Source: Periplaneta americana (taxonomy: Eukaryota; Arthropoda; Insecta; Blattodea; Blattidae). From it: DNA of 64,000 bases. Both the position numbers and the translations under genes were made by a program. The DNA lies in contig NC_091132.1 of the NCBI RefSeq assembly GCF_040183065.1, positions 159,748,102 through 159,812,101 on the forward strand, read 5' to 3'. Positions 63,739 to 64,000 of the stretch are shown one piece after another; position 1 is the stretch's first letter, and each line of letters starts with the position of its first letter. Below the pieces are notes generated by a model. That model worked only from the letters and a program-made list of their open reading frames with translations, did no database searches and had not been told where the DNA came from.

Positions 63739-63945
63739 TGATGACTTTTAATGCTTCATTGGGAGTAGTTTTATTTTCTCCAGTAATTAAGTGCAAGGCT
63801 TGTTTTTTTTTTTTTTCCGAGGGATTCTGTCTCTCTTTTTGATGCTGTTACGAATACTTCTGAATAGTATTTTGATACAGGTTTTATGTACATATTATAG
63901 GTCTTGATTAAAGTTTTCCTAGAACTGTTTCATTTTGTGTCTGCT

Positions 63946-64000
63946 AGTTGTTTAGTCAACTCTCCGAAGATAGATTGGAATACCAATAAGGCATTGCTCA
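63946..64000 (+). repeat. TTGTTGTTTAGTC-family arm at the window edge
   Basis: AGTTGTTTAGTCAACTCTCC GAAGATAG and AATACCAATAAGGCATTGCTCA (in blocks) match the tip of the arm at 25203-25270. The copy is cut by the end of the window. Confidence 0.65.

Larger units (their letters stand above)
62380..63745 (+). mobile_element. PIF/Harbinger transposon, left part (continues or truncated to the right)
   Basis: Left end GGGCCTGTACTACGACTCTC, preceded by TAA. It carries the N-terminal part of a Harbinger transposase in two blocks. A right terminal repeat is not visible before the next repeat starts at about 63946. Confidence 0.6.

Overview
AT-rich (roughly one-third GC) animal nuclear DNA. Spliced C2H2 zinc-finger exons with GT/AG boundaries, dense microsatellites, tRNA-headed SINEs, LINEs, Penelope elements and many classes of DNA transposon indicate a large insect genome. 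The zinc-finger leader exons (beginning MDV.K.E..DPLA; then EGNLLDL) and the LINE protein ends (GRPEGKRPLGRPR) are ones I associate from memory with cockroaches and termites (Blattodea, most like Periplaneta). That assignment is recollection plus inference, not a search result. There are no prokaryotic operons, no CRISPR array and no intact structural RNA gene.

Host genes. The one substantial host gene is on the minus strand from about 54.94 to 34.00 kb. Five coding exons can be joined with consistent splice sites and reading frame: a 30-codon start exon (54852-54941), two homologous phase-0 exons (52834-52971 and 47720-47851), an acidic exon (39405-39487) and a terminal exon with seven intact C2H2 fingers (34002-34827). 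The ORF ends inside an eighth finger, with a stop exactly where its second cysteine should be. A paralogous start exon (4680-4772, minus) marks a second zinc-finger gene that continues off the left edge. A decayed zinc-finger exon lies at 29.60-29.85 kb. The locus therefore looks like part of a clustered, evolving zinc-finger family.

Mobile DNA, left to right. 0-6.5 kb: foldback MITE, RTE-like LINE, head-to-head SINE pair, palindromic element, solo LTR inside an old LINE tail. 6.5-20 kb: hAT-like MITE, a 380-bp hairpin carrying a tRNA-like module in each arm, SINE-B, a second LINE copy, a Tc1/mariner DD35E transposase gene and decayed LINEs. 20-29 kb: SINE-A with target-site duplications, an AAT-microsatellite block that captured a MITE and a Merlin-like transposon, and a subterminal-repeat transposon with a deleted Tc1 element inside it. 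30.5-33.5 kb: two Penelope fragments head to head, one cut by a mariner exactly in its RT active-site codons and again by a 227-bp MITE. 35-44 kb (introns of the zinc-finger gene): TA-targeted TIR element, second Merlin, internally deleted mariner, LINE ORF1, SINE-C and a pogo-like element. 44.1-47.5 kb: a 3.4-kb TIR transposon with a long decayed protein whose superfamily I cannot name. 50-64 kb: inverted copy of the palindromic element, a 101-bp tandem array, LINEs, SINE-C, Penelope with GIY-YIG endonuclease, a second deleted mariner lineage, two Harbinger/MADF repeats, a CR1/Jockey-type LINE and a Harbinger transposase at the right end.

Themes. (1) A zinc-finger gene whose introns are built almost wholly from nested transposons. 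(2) Three SINE families sharing one 3-prime hairpin module. (3) Two unrelated mariner lineages independently reduced, in frame, to DNA-binding-domain proteins. (4) A strong excess of the palindrome TAGGCCTA. (5) Several TIR families with clear boundaries that may be undescribed.
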